Assembly: GCF_009807005.1 (NCBI RefSeq)
Contig: NZ_WUBR01000003.1
Location: 372,001-436,000 of the forward strand
DNA length: 64,000 nt
DNA from: Aurantiacibacter rhizosphaerae
Lineage (GTDB): Bacteria > Pseudomonadota > Alphaproteobacteria > Sphingomonadales > Sphingomonadaceae
Reading direction: 5' to 3'
Shown here one piece after another: positions 17,762-27,127 of the stretch. Both the position numbers and the translations under genes were made by a program. The notes beneath the pieces are model-generated. The model was given only the letters and a program-made list of their open reading frames with translations. It ran no database searches and had not been told where the DNA came from. Numbering within the stretch: the stretch's first letter is position 1; the number at the start of each line of letters is the position of its first letter.

Positions 17762-18880
17762 GTGATTGATACTCCGCTCATACTGTCCGGCCTATATGGC
17801 GCGGGTTATGCGCCCTCCCGGCTGGCAGAGGCGCTGGATGGCATACGGGACAGGACCGATGCCTTCTGCGCTACCCTGTACTGGTTTCGCCGCACGAATG
17901 ACGGCCTTCAGATCACGCGGCAGGAAGGGTGTTCCAACACTCCGCGCCCGCTGGAAAGTGCGCGCCACCATGCCTTTGAAAATCCCCGCCTGCTTTCGGT
18001 GGTGAACCCCTATGATACGCAGGTTCAATGGCTGGAAGACAGTGCAATTCCGGCCCAGTTGCAGGATCACATCCAGCGCTGGCAGGCTATCCTTGCAAAG
18101 GTGCAGATGGGCACATTTCTGGGCGCGCGTATTGCCTGCGGGCCGCAGCACGAACTTGGCCTGGCGCTGCATGCGCGCGTTGGCGGCGGCGGCTTTGATG
18201 GTGATGCGCGCAATCTGCTGTTTGAGCTTATGCCGCATGTGCGCGAATCGATGCGGCTGCTGGAACAGGTGGAGCGGAACAATCATCAGGCGGGTGCGGT
18301 CAGCAGCGCGATAGACAGGCTGAACTGTCCGCTGCTGATCGGCGATGCTGATGGCCGCATCATGCATGTGAACACGGCTGGCAGGCAGTTGCTTCAGGAT
18401 GTCGGCATGTTGCCGCAGGACAGTGCGCGGCAGATGTTTTTCGGGCAGATGGCATCTGGAAAGCTGCGGCATATCCTGCAGGCAGGCGTCGATAACAGCG
18501 GGCCGATGGAGCTGCCGGTACAGCAGCGCAGGATTCTGGTGCATGCCATGCATCTTGGTGATCACGGCCCGGCGCTGGACGAACCGGCAGCTTGCGCGCC
18601 GCGCGTGCTGCTGGCCTTCGGGGCAGAGGGTGTGACGCCCATCATGCAGACAGAGCAGGTACGGCGCTATTTCTCCATCACCCCGCGAGAGGCGGATTTG
18701 CTGGTCGGGCTGTGCAATGGCCTGGATCCTGCCAGCTATGCCAGCCAGGAAGGCATATCGATCCACACCGCGCGATCCCAGCTGAAGAACCTGATGGCCA
18801 AGATGAATGCGCGGCGCCAGTCGGACCTTGTAAGGATGACATTGTCCAGCCCAGTGGGAATATTCCAGTTTTCCAATTGA
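17762..18880 (+). CDS. LuxR-family HTH transcriptional regulator
   Basis: A 372-aa regulator with a C-terminal LuxR/GerE DNA-binding domain (about residues 305-365: FSITPREADLLVGLCNG, then a helix-turn-helix with SIHTARSQLKNLMAKMNARRQSDLVR). The first ~200 residues are not recognisable as an acyl-homoserine-lactone domain; a central stretch (LLIGDADGRIMHVNTAGRQLL, about 195-215) looks PAS-like. I prefer the GTG at 17762, with GGAGG upstream and continuing IDTPLILSGLYGAGY, because the upstream ATG at 17669 would place operator copy C inside the gene. It lies between operator copies C and D, so it may be both a member and a regulator of the catabolic regulon. Confidence 0.85.
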   Translation: MIDTPLILSGLYGAGYAPSRLAEALDGIRDRTDAFCATLYWFRRTNDGLQITRQEGCSNTPRPLESARHHAFENPRLLSVVNPYDTQVQWLEDSAIPAQLQDHIQRWQAILAKVQMGTFLGARIACGPQHELGLALHARVGGGGFDGDARNLLFELMPHVRESMRLLEQVERNNHQAGAVSSAIDRLNCPLLIGDADGRIMHVNTAGRQLLQDVGMLPQDSARQMFFGQMASGKLRHILQAGVDNSGPMELPVQQRRILVHAMHLGDHGPALDEPAACAPRVLLAFGAEGVTPIMQTEQVRRYFSITPREADLLVGLCNGLDPASYASQEGISIHTARSQLKNLMAKMNARRQSDLVRMTLSSPVGIFQFSN

Positions 18881-18884
18881 CGAA

Positions 18885-18903
18885 TACTTGCATATTCACG
18901 TTA
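18885..18903. promoter_or_regulatory. Operator copy D of the shared 19-bp motif
   Basis: On the minus strand the site reads TAACGTGAATATGCAAGTA. It lies in the short gap between luxR and the SDR gene, about 50-70 bp before the SDR start, so the SDR probably has its own controlled promoter. Confidence 0.7.
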
Positions 18904-18957
18904 AATCATTCTATCTGATCGCAGTCCCGATGACGGGAAACCAGCAGGAGAATGACG

Positions 18958-19707
18958 ATGGCGCAGCGCGCAGACGTAGCAATAGTAACAGGGGCCGGCG
19001 GCGGATTGGGCGGTGCCATTGCGGCGCGGCTTATCGCTTCGGGCCTGCATGTCGTTGCCACCGATCTGTCGCAGGATGCGCTGGACGGCTTCCGGGCAGC
19101 CCACGCCCCCGATACCGATCGCTGCACCACCGCTATTCTGGACGTCACACAGAAGACGGCATTCGCGCGCGTGCTGGAAGAAGCGTGTGACACGCTCGGC
19201 TCTGTCGAGGTGCTGGTGAACTGCGCGGCGGTGACGAAGACGACGCCGCTGTTCGATATCTCGCCGGAGGAATTCAGCGCGGTGATGGATATCAACCTGC
19301 GCAGCGTGTTCCTGGGCAGCCAGGTGTTCGGCGATTACATGCGCAGCCAGGGTTATGGCCGGATCATCAACATCGCCTCTCTCGCCGCGCAAAATGGCGG
19401 CACAGCCACGGGCGGGCATTACGCCGCGTCCAAGGGCGGTATCGTGACGCTGACGAAGGTGTTCGCGCGTGAACTGGCCAAGGATGGCGTGACGGTGAAT
19501 GCAATTGCGCCGGGGCCGCTGGATGTGCCGCTGCTGAGCGAGATCCTGCCCGAAGGCGCGCGGGACAAGATGCCGGACATGATCCCTGTGGGCCACCTGG
19601 GTGACCCTGCCTTTATCGGTAAACTTGCGGTGATGCTGGCATCGCGCGAAGCCTCTTCGATGACAGGCGCCACCCTTGATGCGAACGGCGGGCTGTACGT
19701 CCGCTGA
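18958..19707 (+). CDS. iacE: Short-chain dehydrogenase, IacE-like
   Basis: A 249-aa classical SDR: the cofactor motif TGAGGGLGGAIAARL (residues ~10-24), NCAAV, and the catalytic YAASKGG (about residue 158) with an upstream serine (IINIASLAAQNGG). I took the ATG at 18958, since AGGAG is 7 bases away; the ATG at 18952 is very close to the ribosome site. In iac clusters the SDR IacE works early in indole-3-acetate oxidation. The assignment rests on the company of iacA, iacB, iacC, iacD, iacG, iacH, iacI and iacR homologues; from sequence alone it is only an SDR. Confidence 0.8.
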   Translation: MAQRADVAIVTGAGGGLGGAIAARLIASGLHVVATDLSQDALDGFRAAHAPDTDRCTTAILDVTQKTAFARVLEEACDTLGSVEVLVNCAAVTKTTPLFDISPEEFSAVMDINLRSVFLGSQVFGDYMRSQGYGRIINIASLAAQNGGTATGGHYAASKGGIVTLTKVFARELAKDGVTVNAIAPGPLDVPLLSEILPEGARDKMPDMIPVGHLGDPAFIGKLAVMLASREASSMTGATLDANGGLYVR

Positions 19708-19725
19708 CAGGCGAATGGGCGCTGG

Positions 19726-20226
19726 CTAGGCGGCGGTGCCCTGCGGTTTCAGTGTGTGGAAGCCGCGACCGAAATACAAAAGCGGCGCATGCTCTGTTGC
19801 TATCGCCAGATCCGTCAGCCTGCCAAAAAAGACGGAGTGAGTGCCCACTTCGGTAATCTCCGACACCTCGCAATCAAGCGCGATCAGCGCGTTGCTGAGC
19901 ACCGGAGAGCCGGTGATCGAGCGGTCCCACTCGGCCTTTGCGAAGCGGTCCTCTACGCAAATGCGCGGATTGGCGAACAGCATCGAGAGATCCTGGTGAT
20001 GGCCGCCCAGCACGTTCAGGCACATCACCCCGTTCTGCTTTACCCGCGCATTCATGGTGGAGGTGCGGTTGATGCAGGCCAGCACGGTAGCGGGCTCATC
20101 GCTTACGCTGCACACGGCCGTGGCTGTCATGCCGTGGCGACCGCCAGGTCCATCGGTTGTGATGATGGTGACCGAAGCGGCCAGCGTGCTCATCGCCTCA
20201 CGAAACAGCGTTTGATCGATCGCCAT
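19726..20226 (-). CDS. iacG: Flavin reductase, IacG-like
   Basis: A 166-aa flavin reductase of the HpaC/FMN-binding split-barrel family that supplies reduced flavin to a two-component monooxygenase. It shows MSTLAASVTIITTDGPGGRHGMTATAVCSVSDEP-type N-terminal family sequence, followed by LACINRTSTMNARVKQ and a C-terminal PLLYFGRGFH. AAGGAG precedes the ATG. It is third in the iacA-iacB-iacG operon and is the obvious partner for the flavin monooxygenase encoded at 20643-21806. It converges on the SDR gene with an 18-bp gap. Confidence 0.88.
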   Translation of the reverse strand: MAIDQTLFREAMSTLAASVTIITTDGPGGRHGMTATAVCSVSDEPATVLACINRTSTMNARVKQNGVMCLNVLGGHHQDLSMLFANPRICVEDRFAKAEWDRSITGSPVLSNALIALDCEVSEITEVGTHSVFFGRLTDLAIATEHAPLLYFGRGFHTLKPQGTAA

Positions 20227-20257
20227 TATGCCTCTCCTTTTAAGGGGTGTGGGAATG

Positions 20258-20617
20258 CTATTCCGGCATCACCAGTTCACGGCCAAGGCGCGCTTCGACG
20301 CGCATATATTTCCACAGCCGGAATTCCCCCACCTCCGTGGTGCGGAACAGGTTGCAGATCGCGATGGCCGTATCGCGGTCCGCCACGTCGGCCAGGATAT
20401 AGAATGTCCAGGGCCAGCCGTTGGGCGATGTGCCAACCATGGTTTCATCATCGTCGAACGTGCCCAGCACGGTAACGCCGGGCATTTCGTGGATGGTCTT
20501 CAGCATCTGGCCCGTGGCCTTCAGCACGGTGGGGATATCCGCGCCCGGAAGATCGAAGAAGTTCTGCAGCACTGCGCCGCAGAAGAGTGCGCGGATAGGT
20601 TTGGTTTCGGATGACAT
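20258..20617 (-). CDS. iacB: IacB-like small protein
   Basis: A 119-aa protein starting MSSETKPIRALFCG (GGAGAAC upstream); the longer reading frame upstream is unlikely to be used. It has the appearance of a dimeric alpha-beta barrel (LFCGAVLQNFFDLPG, WTFYILADVADRDTAIAICN), similar in style to muconolactone isomerase-like and EthD-like proteins. It lies between the flavin monooxygenase and its reductase, which matches the place and size of IacB in indole-3-acetate clusters. Its biochemical role is not established; handling an unstable oxidised indole is a reasonable guess. Confidence 0.68.
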   Translation of the reverse strand: MSSETKPIRALFCGAVLQNFFDLPGADIPTVLKATGQMLKTIHEMPGVTVLGTFDDDETMVGTSPNGWPWTFYILADVADRDTAIAICNLFRTTEVGEFRLWKYMRVEARLGRELVMPE

Positions 20618-20642
20618 TGTCTTGTTCTCCGTCAGGCCCGGC

Positions 20643-21806
20643 TCAAGGATAGCCGGGGGTGGTTTCCTGGCCGAGCAGCACTTGCCCGGCGCTGGTGAAG
20701 GTGCCTTCGGAAAGGAAGGCATGCTGCGGCACGATCAGCGCATCCTGCAGTTGGCGACCGATCGTGCTGGCGGTGAAAATTCCGGTGGTGCCGCTGATGC
20801 GGTAAATATCGTGGCATACCTCCGCCCCGGTGCGGGCGGCGTGCGTGGCGGCAAGGCGGATCGACATGATCTCTTCGCGCGACAGATCATCGCCCGTCTC
20901 CAGCCTGGCGTAAGACCGCTCCGTGCTGTCGAAGAAATAGCAGCGCGCAGAACGCAGCTTGGCTTCTGCCTTGGCGAGATCGGCCTGCACAAATGCCCGC
21001 TTTGCAAGGGTGGGCGCGCCGGTGATGGAGCCGCGCCCCGCTGCCATGTCCATCAGGTGATCGATCGATCCGCGCGCCGCGCCCAGCGCAACAACGGCAA
21101 GAACCTGCGCGGCAAGGGCCATGGAGGGATAGCGATAAAGCGGTTCGTCGAGGCTGGATTTTCCGCCACGCACAAAGGTCCATTCTTCTGGCACGACGAC
21201 CTCGCTTGCCACCATGTCGTGACTGCCGGTGCCTTTCAGCCCGTCCACGTCCCAGTTCTCTTCGATGGTGATCTTGCTGGCCGGCATTACGGCGATCAGC
21301 GGAAGGCCGCCTGTATCGTTTGCAGCTTCGCCCTTGATGCCAACGCCCACAAGATCCGCGCCGGTCGATCCGCTGCCCCAGCTCCACCGGCCGGACACCA
21401 GATAGCCGCCATCCACGCGGGGTGCGGGCTGGGGCGGGAAGATGCCGCCTGCAAAGATGACATCGGGGCCTTCTGCATACATTTTTTCCAGCGTGGAGAT
21501 GGGCAATGCGGAAAGGTATGTGGCGGAGAAACCGAAGCTGGCAACCCAGGCGACGGAGGCATCGACGGCAGCGATCTTCTCGATCACCTGCATGAACTGT
21601 GCGGGGCTGATTTCCTCCCCGCCGAAACGCTTTGCAACCATGGCGCGATAGATGCCCGCGCCGCGCAGCTTCTCCACGATATCGGCGGGCAGCCGGCCCG
21701 CGGTGGTAATCTCGTCTCGGCGAGCGGGCAGTTCTGCCAGCAAGGCGTCGATCCGAGCCTGCGAAACCCCTGCCAGGTTTTCTTGATTGCTAGCCAAATC
21801 ACGCAT
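20643..21806 (-). CDS. iacA: Flavin-dependent indole monooxygenase, IacA-like (acyl-CoA dehydrogenase fold)
   Basis: A 387-aa protein with the acyl-CoA dehydrogenase fold used by two-component flavin monooxygenases (HsaA, HpaB-like, IacA, IifC). An N-terminal helical domain is followed by the WVASFGFSATYLSALP and GRWSWGSGSTGADLVGVG segments of the beta domain, and a C-terminal helical bundle with YRISGTTGIFTASTIGRQLQD, typical of this subgroup. It lacks the catalytic glutamate context of true dehydrogenases. I used the ATG at 21806 (GGAGAG upstream). It is first in the iacA-B-G operon, with operator copy E 48-66 bp upstream. Expected reaction: oxygenation of the indole ring of IAA using reduced flavin from IacG. 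Confidence 0.82.
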   Translation of the reverse strand: MRDLASNQENLAGVSQARIDALLAELPARRDEITTAGRLPADIVEKLRGAGIYRAMVAKRFGGEEISPAQFMQVIEKIAAVDASVAWVASFGFSATYLSALPISTLEKMYAEGPDVIFAGGIFPPQPAPRVDGGYLVSGRWSWGSGSTGADLVGVGIKGEAANDTGGLPLIAVMPASKITIEENWDVDGLKGTGSHDMVASEVVVPEEWTFVRGGKSSLDEPLYRYPSMALAAQVLAVVALGAARGSIDHLMDMAAGRGSITGAPTLAKRAFVQADLAKAEAKLRSARCYFFDSTERSYARLETGDDLSREEIMSIRLAATHAARTGAEVCHDIYRISGTTGIFTASTIGRQLQDALIVPQHAFLSEGTFTSAGQVLLGQETTPGYP

Positions 21807-21853
21807 CGACACTCTCCGTCGCAAATTCATCCGTTGAACACTGATTATACATA

Positions 21854-21872
21854 TCACGTGAATGTGCAACTA
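21854..21872. promoter_or_regulatory. Operator copy E of the shared 19-bp motif
   Basis: TCACGTGAATGTGCAACTA lies between divergent iacA (start 21806) and a marR gene. It is placed 48-66 bp before iacA, where it could block or activate its promoter. Confidence 0.7.
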
Positions 21873-22002
21873 TATTTTTGCAGCAGAGTTTACTCGGCCG
21901 ATTGCAACCGGTGTTGGCTTGTGCTGATGAGGATGCATGGCGGGCCGCAGCAGGCGGTTGTGCGCAGTTATAAAAATAGCGAACGAACAGATCGCCAATC
22001 AG

Positions 22003-22461
22003 ATGCGGTGGGACAACGTGGAAAATAACTACGAATTCGATTTTTCTAAATGGCCGTTCTATTGGCTTGCACGTGCTGACCGGACCTATCTGACACTGAT
22101 CGAAAAGGCGTTGGCGCGCGTTGGCCTGGACGTGCCCAGCTGGCGCGTGTTGATGATATTGCACGGGCAACAGACCGCCAGCGTCAGCGAAATTTCGGAA
22201 CATGCGATCGTCAAGCTGTCGACCATGACGAAGATCATCCAGCGAATGCAGGTGGAAGGTCTGGTAACCAGCGGGCCAAGCGAGGAAGATCGCCGCGTCA
22301 CCATCGTGACCATCACCGAGGAAGGGGAGCGCCGCGGGCGCGATGCATGGCGCGAGTGCCAGCGTATTTCCGATCGCGTATTCTCAGACTTTACCGATGT
22401 GGAAACCCAGATCCTGGTCAGCCTGTTGCAGAAACTGTCAGGCTCCCTGCAGGAATATTAG
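22003..22461 (+). CDS. MarR-family regulator (first IacR-like paralogue)
   Basis: A 152-aa winged-helix MarR protein. The DNA-binding region runs about residues 40-100 (WRVLMILHGQQTASVSEISEHAIVKLSTMTKIIQRMQVEGLVTS, then a wing with EEDRRVTIVTITEEG). It is clearly a paralogue of the MarR at 32543: both have a (K/D)WPFYWL(A/T)RA N-terminal helix. The start is uncertain: the ATG at 22003 has no clear ribosome site, and a frame is open back to 21937. It is divergent from iacA across operator E and overlaps the convergent reductase gene by 4 bp. Probably a ligand-responsive repressor of the cluster. Confidence 0.82.
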   Translation: MRWDNVENNYEFDFSKWPFYWLARADRTYLTLIEKALARVGLDVPSWRVLMILHGQQTASVSEISEHAIVKLSTMTKIIQRMQVEGLVTSGPSEEDRRVTIVTITEEGERRGRDAWRECQRISDRVFSDFTDVETQILVSLLQKLSGSLQEY

Positions 22462-23696
22462 GCCGGAGTTGCCAGCAGCGCCTTCAGCTTCACCGTCTCA
22501 TCGGCCAGCAGGGCAGGGTCGATCGGCTGCCTTGTCTCCACCAGCTTCTTGCCCTGCACGAAATCGGCGGGCCGGTTCACGCTATCCAGCGCCAGCACGC
22601 GGCCCTGCTTCAGATAGACGACAGAGAACTTGCCGGTTTGCGGATCGCCCCGCAGCACTGCCTGATCATGGCCGGTGGACAGGCCCACGGTCTGCAGCTT
22701 GATGTCATACTGGTTGGACCAGAACCACGGCACCACCGCATAGGGCGCTGCATCGCCACAAATCGCGCGGGCAGCGGTATTTGCCATGTCACTGGCGTTC
22801 TGAACTGATTCAAGGCGTATCTGTGCGCCATCCGCGAAGGCATTTTCATGCAGCGCGCAATCGCCAATGGCATAGATGCCGGGCAGGCTGGTTTGGCAAA
22901 ACCGGTCTACCAGCACGCCATTGCCGCATGATGCGCCCGCCGCCTGCAGCGGGGCGATGACAGGGTCGATACCGATGCCCACGATCATCGTGTCAGCCTC
23001 CAATCTGCTTTGGTCGGTCAATTCCACACCGCAGATCGCACCATCCTTGCCGTTGATGCGATGAACGCCGGTGCCAAAGCGGATATCCACGCCGCGCCCG
23101 CGATGGGCATCGGCAATGAAGTGGGAGATATCTTCGCCCGCCACGCGCGACAGCAACCGGTCAGCCATTTCCAGCAACGTTACTTCAAGGCCCAGCTTGC
23201 GCAGGACAGCCGCACCTTCAAGGCCGATATATCCGCCGCCCACCACGACGGCATGCTTCGCGCCCGCATCCACCTGCGCCATCAGCGCATCGACATCCGC
23301 GCGGCAGCGGATGGTGTGGATGCCCGCCAGATCCGCGCCGGGGCAGGCAAGCTTGCGCGCATCACCGCCTGCGGACCAGATCATGTGCTGGAAGGCGATA
23401 TCTTCGCCGCTGGTCAGCGTGGCGCGTTTCGCCTGCGCATCGATTGCCGTGATTTCCTGGCCCAGCAGCAGATCGATATCCAGCTCTGCCCAATGGTCTG
23501 TCGGCCGGATCAGCAGGCGTTCGAAAGGCTTTTCCCGCGCAAGATATTCTTTCGACAGTGGCGGCCGCTCATAGGGAGGCAGGTCTTCCCGCCCCACCAT
23601 CAGGACCGATCCTGCAAAACCATGCCTGCGCAGGGCCAGCGCGGCAGATGCACCGCCATGCCCGGCGCCCACGATCAGCACATCTGTTTGTTTCAT
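22458..23696 (-). CDS. Ferredoxin reductase of the Rieske-oxygenase type (FAD/NADH)
   Basis: A 412-aa flavoprotein of the BphA4/putidaredoxin reductase family: FAD motif VLIVGAGHGGASAALALR (residues ~6-23), PYERPPLSKEYL (about 41-52), NAD motif AVVVGGGYIGLEGAAVLRK (about 149-167), and the second FAD motif GIYAIGDCA (about 275). It passes electrons from NADH to a [2Fe-2S] ferredoxin. It is the last gene of the long operon starting at iacH and probably serves the IacCD oxygenase. Canonical IacF is a different, ferredoxin-fused reductase as I remember it. No ferredoxin gene is visible in the window, so one must come from elsewhere. Confidence 0.88.
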   Translation of the reverse strand: MKQTDVLIVGAGHGGASAALALRRHGFAGSVLMVGREDLPPYERPPLSKEYLAREKPFERLLIRPTDHWAELDIDLLLGQEITAIDAQAKRATLTSGEDIAFQHMIWSAGGDARKLACPGADLAGIHTIRCRADVDALMAQVDAGAKHAVVVGGGYIGLEGAAVLRKLGLEVTLLEMADRLLSRVAGEDISHFIADAHRGRGVDIRFGTGVHRINGKDGAICGVELTDQSRLEADTMIVGIGIDPVIAPLQAAGASCGNGVLVDRFCQTSLPGIYAIGDCALHENAFADGAQIRLESVQNASDMANTAARAICGDAAPYAVVPWFWSNQYDIKLQTVGLSTGHDQAVLRGDPQTGKFSVVYLKQGRVLALDSVNRPADFVQGKKLVETRQPIDPALLADETVKLKALLATPA

Positions 23697-23720
23697 TCTG
23701 CTGCGCTCCGGAAATGCAAA

Positions 23721-24512
23721 TCAGTCGCGGATGAAATCGATCACCGCATCGGTGAATGCGTGGGGCTGTTCCACATTGGAAAGATGCGCGGCGGGGAGCA
23801 TTTTTAGCGCCGCGTCCGGGATACCTTCATGCAGCGCCTCTGAATGTTCGCGCGGCGTGGCTGGATCGCTTTCTCCCCCGATCACCAGGCAGGGCACCTT
23901 CACGAGACCGAGGCTGGGGCGCATGTCCATGTCGCGGATCGCCGCGCAGCAGCCGGCGTATCCGGTCTGGCTGCCGCCAGCCAGCCGCGCCTGGAAAAGC
24001 GCCACCTTATCGGGGCGCTCCTTGCAGAAATCGGGCGTGAACCACCGCTCGGCAGAGGCCTGTGCCAGCATGGCCAGCCCTTCGCGATAGACCAGCGTGA
24101 TACGCGCATCCCAGGCCGACGGCGGCCCCATATATGGGCTGGTGTTGGCAAGGATCAGCCGCTCAAACCGCTCTGGCGTGCGGATGCCAAGCCACTGGCC
24201 GGTCATCCCACCCAGCGACAGGCCGCAGAAATTGACGCGATCCAGTTCAAGCGTATCGAGCAATTCGATCACGTCCCGGCCCAACCTGTCCATCGAATAG
24301 GCGCCGCGCGGACAATCGCTGAGGCCGTGACCACGCTGGTCATATCGCAGCACGCGAAAATGCTGGCGCAGGCGCGCCATCTGCGGTTCCCACATGGACA
24401 TGGCCGTGCCCAGCGAATTGGACAGCACAAGGATGGGCGCGCCATTGGCGCCATCCAGGCGAAAGTGGATCTGGCAGCCATCGCCGCAGGTTATGAATGA
24501 CTGGTCCATCAT
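23721..24512 (-). CDS. pcaD: 3-oxoadipate enol-lactonase
   Basis: A 263-aa alpha/beta hydrolase that opens beta-ketoadipate enol-lactone to 3-oxoadipate. The nucleophile is S99 in FCGLSLGGMTGQWLG, the oxyanion stretch is SNSLGTAMSMW, YDQRGHGLSDCP follows the family pattern, and the catalytic histidine lies in PAAHLSNVEQP near residue 245. The ATG overlaps the stop of the thiolase gene (ATGA), which fixes the start at 24512. It is part of the catechol-degrading segment of the iacH operon. Confidence 0.92.
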   Translation of the reverse strand: MMDQSFITCGDGCQIHFRLDGANGAPILVLSNSLGTAMSMWEPQMARLRQHFRVLRYDQRGHGLSDCPRGAYSMDRLGRDVIELLDTLELDRVNFCGLSLGGMTGQWLGIRTPERFERLILANTSPYMGPPSAWDARITLVYREGLAMLAQASAERWFTPDFCKERPDKVALFQARLAGGSQTGYAGCCAAIRDMDMRPSLGLVKVPCLVIGGESDPATPREHSEALHEGIPDAALKMLPAAHLSNVEQPHAFTDAVIDFIRD

Positions 24513-25711
24513 GCTTTCTCGATCACCATGGCCACGCCTTGCCCCACGCCCACGCACAGGAAGGCCATGGCGTAACGTCCGCCCGAAACATGCAATTCCT
24601 GTGCCGCGCTCATCGCGATGCGCGCGCCGGACATGCCAAGCGGATGGCCCAGCGCAATCGCGCCGCCATTGGGATTGACCCGCGGATCATCGGCTTGCAG
24701 GCCAAGGTCGCGCAGCACCGCGATGGCCTGTGCGGCAAAGGCTTCATTCAGTTCCAGCACATCCAGATCGCCCAGCGAAAGCCCGGCCAGCCCCAGCGCC
24801 TTTTGCGCCGCCGCCACGGGGCCGACACCCATGATCGAAGGCGCGATGCCGCTGGCCGCGATGGCAAGGATGCGCGCGCGCGGCGTCAACCCATTGGCCT
24901 TGGCGGCGGCTTCGGAAGCGATGAACATCGCCGCCGCGCCATCGTTCAGGCCCGATGCGTTGCCCGCCGTGACGGTGCCGTCGGCCTTCACCACGGGTTT
25001 CAGCGCGGCAAGCTTTTCCAGGCTGGTGGCGCGTAAATGCTCGTCATGTTGGAAGAAGATCGGCTCTGCCTTGCGCTGCGCCACGGTTACAGGCGCTATC
25101 TCCTGGGCGAACCGGCCAGAGCTTTGCGCGCGTGCCGCCTTTTGCTGGCTGGCGAGGGCAAAGGCATCCTGCTCTTCGCGCGAAACCTGCCATTGCGCGG
25201 CCACGTTCTCGGCCGTGGTGGGCATGGTGTCGACGCCATATTGCGCCTTCATCGCGGGGTTTACGAAGCGCCAGCCAAGCGTGGTGTCCTCTATCTGCTG
25301 CGCGCGGCCAAAGGCGCTTTGTGCCTTGCCCATCACATAGGGCGCGCGCGTCATGCTTTCCGCGCCGCCCGCGATCATCAGGCCCGCATCGCCCGCGCGG
25401 ATGGCCTGGGATGCCATGCCGATTGCGGAGAGGCCCGATGCACACAGGCGATTGACGGTGATGCCCGGCACCGTTTCCGGCAGACCGGCCAGCAACGCCG
25501 CCATGCGCGCGACATTGCGATTATCCTCGCCAGACTGGTTGGCACAGCCCAGAACCACATCGTCCACCCGGTCCCAGTCGACCGACGGGTTTCGCGCCGC
25601 CAGTTCGCGCAAGGGCAGGGCGGCCAGATCGTCTGCGCGGATCGATGCAAGCGCGCCGCCCAATCGGCCAATCGGGGTGCGCACGGCATCGCAGATGAAG
25701 GCCTGGCTCAT
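24509..25711 (-). CDS. pcaF: 3-oxoadipyl-CoA thiolase
   Basis: A 400-aa thiolase that cleaves 3-oxoadipyl-CoA to acetyl-CoA and succinyl-CoA. The nucleophile is C90 ([14 protein letters not shown]), the histidine is in [19 protein letters not shown] (about 352) and the second cysteine in FLCVGVGQG (about 386). Family length and the neighbouring CoA-transferase genes favour PcaF over an acetyl-CoA acetyltransferase. It overlaps pcaJ and pcaD by four bases each. Confidence 0.93.
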   Translation of the reverse strand: MSQAFICDAVRTPIGRLGGALASIRADDLAALPLRELAARNPSVDWDRVDDVVLGCANQSGEDNRNVARMAALLAGLPETVPGITVNRLCASGLSAIGMASQAIRAGDAGLMIAGGAESMTRAPYVMGKAQSAFGRAQQIEDTTLGWRFVNPAMKAQYGVDTMPTTAENVAAQWQVSREEQDAFALASQQKAARAQSSGRFAQEIAPVTVAQRKAEPIFFQHDEHLRATSLEKLAALKPVVKADGTVTAGNASGLNDGAAAMFIASEAAAKANGLTPRARILAIAASGIAPSIMGVGPVAAAQKALGLAGLSLGDLDVLELNEAFAAQAIAVLRDLGLQADDPRVNPNGGAIALGHPLGMSGARIAMSAAQELHVSGGRYAMAFLCVGVGQGVAMVIEKA

Positions 25712-26364
25712 GCCGCGGCCTCTTCAATACAGGTTTCGAACGGCGCGCTGACGCAGGATCGCACGTCCTCCAGTGTGACGCCGGGCGCCAGATCCACCAG
25801 TTCGAACCGCGCGGTTTTGTCTGCGCGGCTGAACACGCATTTCTCGGTGATGATCATATCCACCACGCCCTTTCCCGTCAGTGGCAGGGCGCATTGGGAA
25901 ACGAACTTGGGGCTGCCATCCTTTGCGGTCAGATCCATCACCACGATGATTTTCTTCACGCCCGCGACCAGATCCATGGCGCCGCCCATGCCCTTCACCA
26001 TCTTGCCCGGAATCATCCAGTTGGCGAGATCGCCGGTTTCGCTGACTTCCATCGCGCCCAGAATGGCCACGTCGATATGTCCGCCGCGGATCATCGCAAA
26101 GCTGTCTGCAGAGGAAAAGAAGCTGGAGGTGGGCAACGCGCTTACCGTCTGCTTTCCCGCATTGATCAGATCGGGATCGACATCATCATCATGCGGGAAG
26201 GGGCCGATGCCCAGCATCCCGTTTTCCGATTGCAATGTCACCTCAATGTCATCTGGCACGAAATTCGCCACCAGCGTGGGGATGCCGATGCCAAGGTTGA
26301 CGTAAAAGCCATCCTGCAATTCGCGGGCAGCGCGCGCGGCCATGTCATCACGTGTCCAGGCCAT
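25708..26364 (-). CDS. pcaJ: 3-oxoadipate CoA-transferase subunit B
   Basis: A 218-aa beta subunit of a class I CoA-transferase, transferring CoA from succinyl-CoA to 3-oxoadipate. The covalent glutamate is E47 in [14 protein letters not shown]; the glycine-rich [10 protein letters not shown] precedes it. The ATG at 26364 overlaps the stop of pcaI by one base (TAATG); the longer open frame upstream is not coding. Scot/Ato-type enzymes look similar, but the cat/pca neighbours make the 3-oxoadipate assignment likely. Confidence 0.92.
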   Translation of the reverse strand: MAWTRDDMAARAARELQDGFYVNLGIGIPTLVANFVPDDIEVTLQSENGMLGIGPFPHDDDVDPDLINAGKQTVSALPTSSFFSSADSFAMIRGGHIDVAILGAMEVSETGDLANWMIPGKMVKGMGGAMDLVAGVKKIIVVMDLTAKDGSPKFVSQCALPLTGKGVVDMIITEKCVFSRADKTARFELVDLAPGVTLEDVRSCVSAPFETCIEEAAA

Positions 26365-27071
26365 TACACGTTCTCCCGCGGGCGGGTGGTGCGCTTCTCG
26401 ATCCGCTTTTCGTTGATGGTGGAGATCACGACCCTGTCGACGTAAATTCCCGGCGTGTGCACGCAATCGGGATCGAAGGTGCCGTTGGGCACGATCTCCT
26501 CCACCTCCGCCACCGTCACCTTGGCAGCGGTGGCCATGTTGGGGTTGAAGTTGCGGGCCGTCTTGCGGAACATCAGGTTGCCCGCGTGATCGGCGCGCCA
26601 TGCCTTGATGATGGCAAGGTCTGCGCGCAGCCAGGTTTCGCGCACATAATCCTCGCCCTCGAAGGTCTCTACGGGCTTGCCCTCTGCCACCACGGTGCCG
26701 ACGCCGGTCTTGGTGTAGAAGGCAGGGATACCCGCGCCGCCTGCGCGGATGCGTTCCGCCAGCGTGCCTTGCGGGTTGAGTTCAAGCTCCAGTTCGCCAG
26801 ACAGATATTGCTGCTCGAACAGCTTGTTCTCCCCCACGTAGGAACTGATCATCTTGGTGATCTGGCGGCTTTCCAGCAGCATCCAGAGCCCGAAGCCATC
26901 GGCGCCTGCATTGTTGGAGATCACCGTCAGATTGCCGACGCCCGCTTTGCGCACCTCGGGGATCAGGCTCTCCGGATTGCCGGAGAGCCCGAAACCGCCG
27001 GACATGATCGTCATGCCGTCAAACAACAGGCCTTCGAGCGCCGCTGCGGGGCTCGCAAAGGTCTTATCCAT
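26364..27071 (-). CDS. pcaI: 3-oxoadipate CoA-transferase subunit A
   Basis: A 235-aa alpha subunit of the CoA-transferase. It shows [21 protein letters not shown] (about residues 14-34), the [17 protein letters not shown] region and the [15 protein letters not shown] segment (about 110) typical of this subunit. GGAAG lies upstream of the ATG. It is separated from catA by 56 bp. Confidence 0.92.
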   Translation of the reverse strand: MDKTFASPAAALEGLLFDGMTIMSGGFGLSGNPESLIPEVRKAGVGNLTVISNNAGADGFGLWMLLESRQITKMISSYVGENKLFEQQYLSGELELELNPQGTLAERIRAGGAGIPAFYTKTGVGTVVAEGKPVETFEGEDYVRETWLRADLAIIKAWRADHAGNLMFRKTARNFNPNMATAAKVTVAEVEEIVPNGTFDPDCVHTPGIYVDRVVISTINEKRIEKRTTRPRENV

Positions 27072-27127
27072 GGCTCATCAACTTCCCTCGTTTCAGGCCT
27101 TGTTTCAGGCCTTGCATCAGGCCCGTT

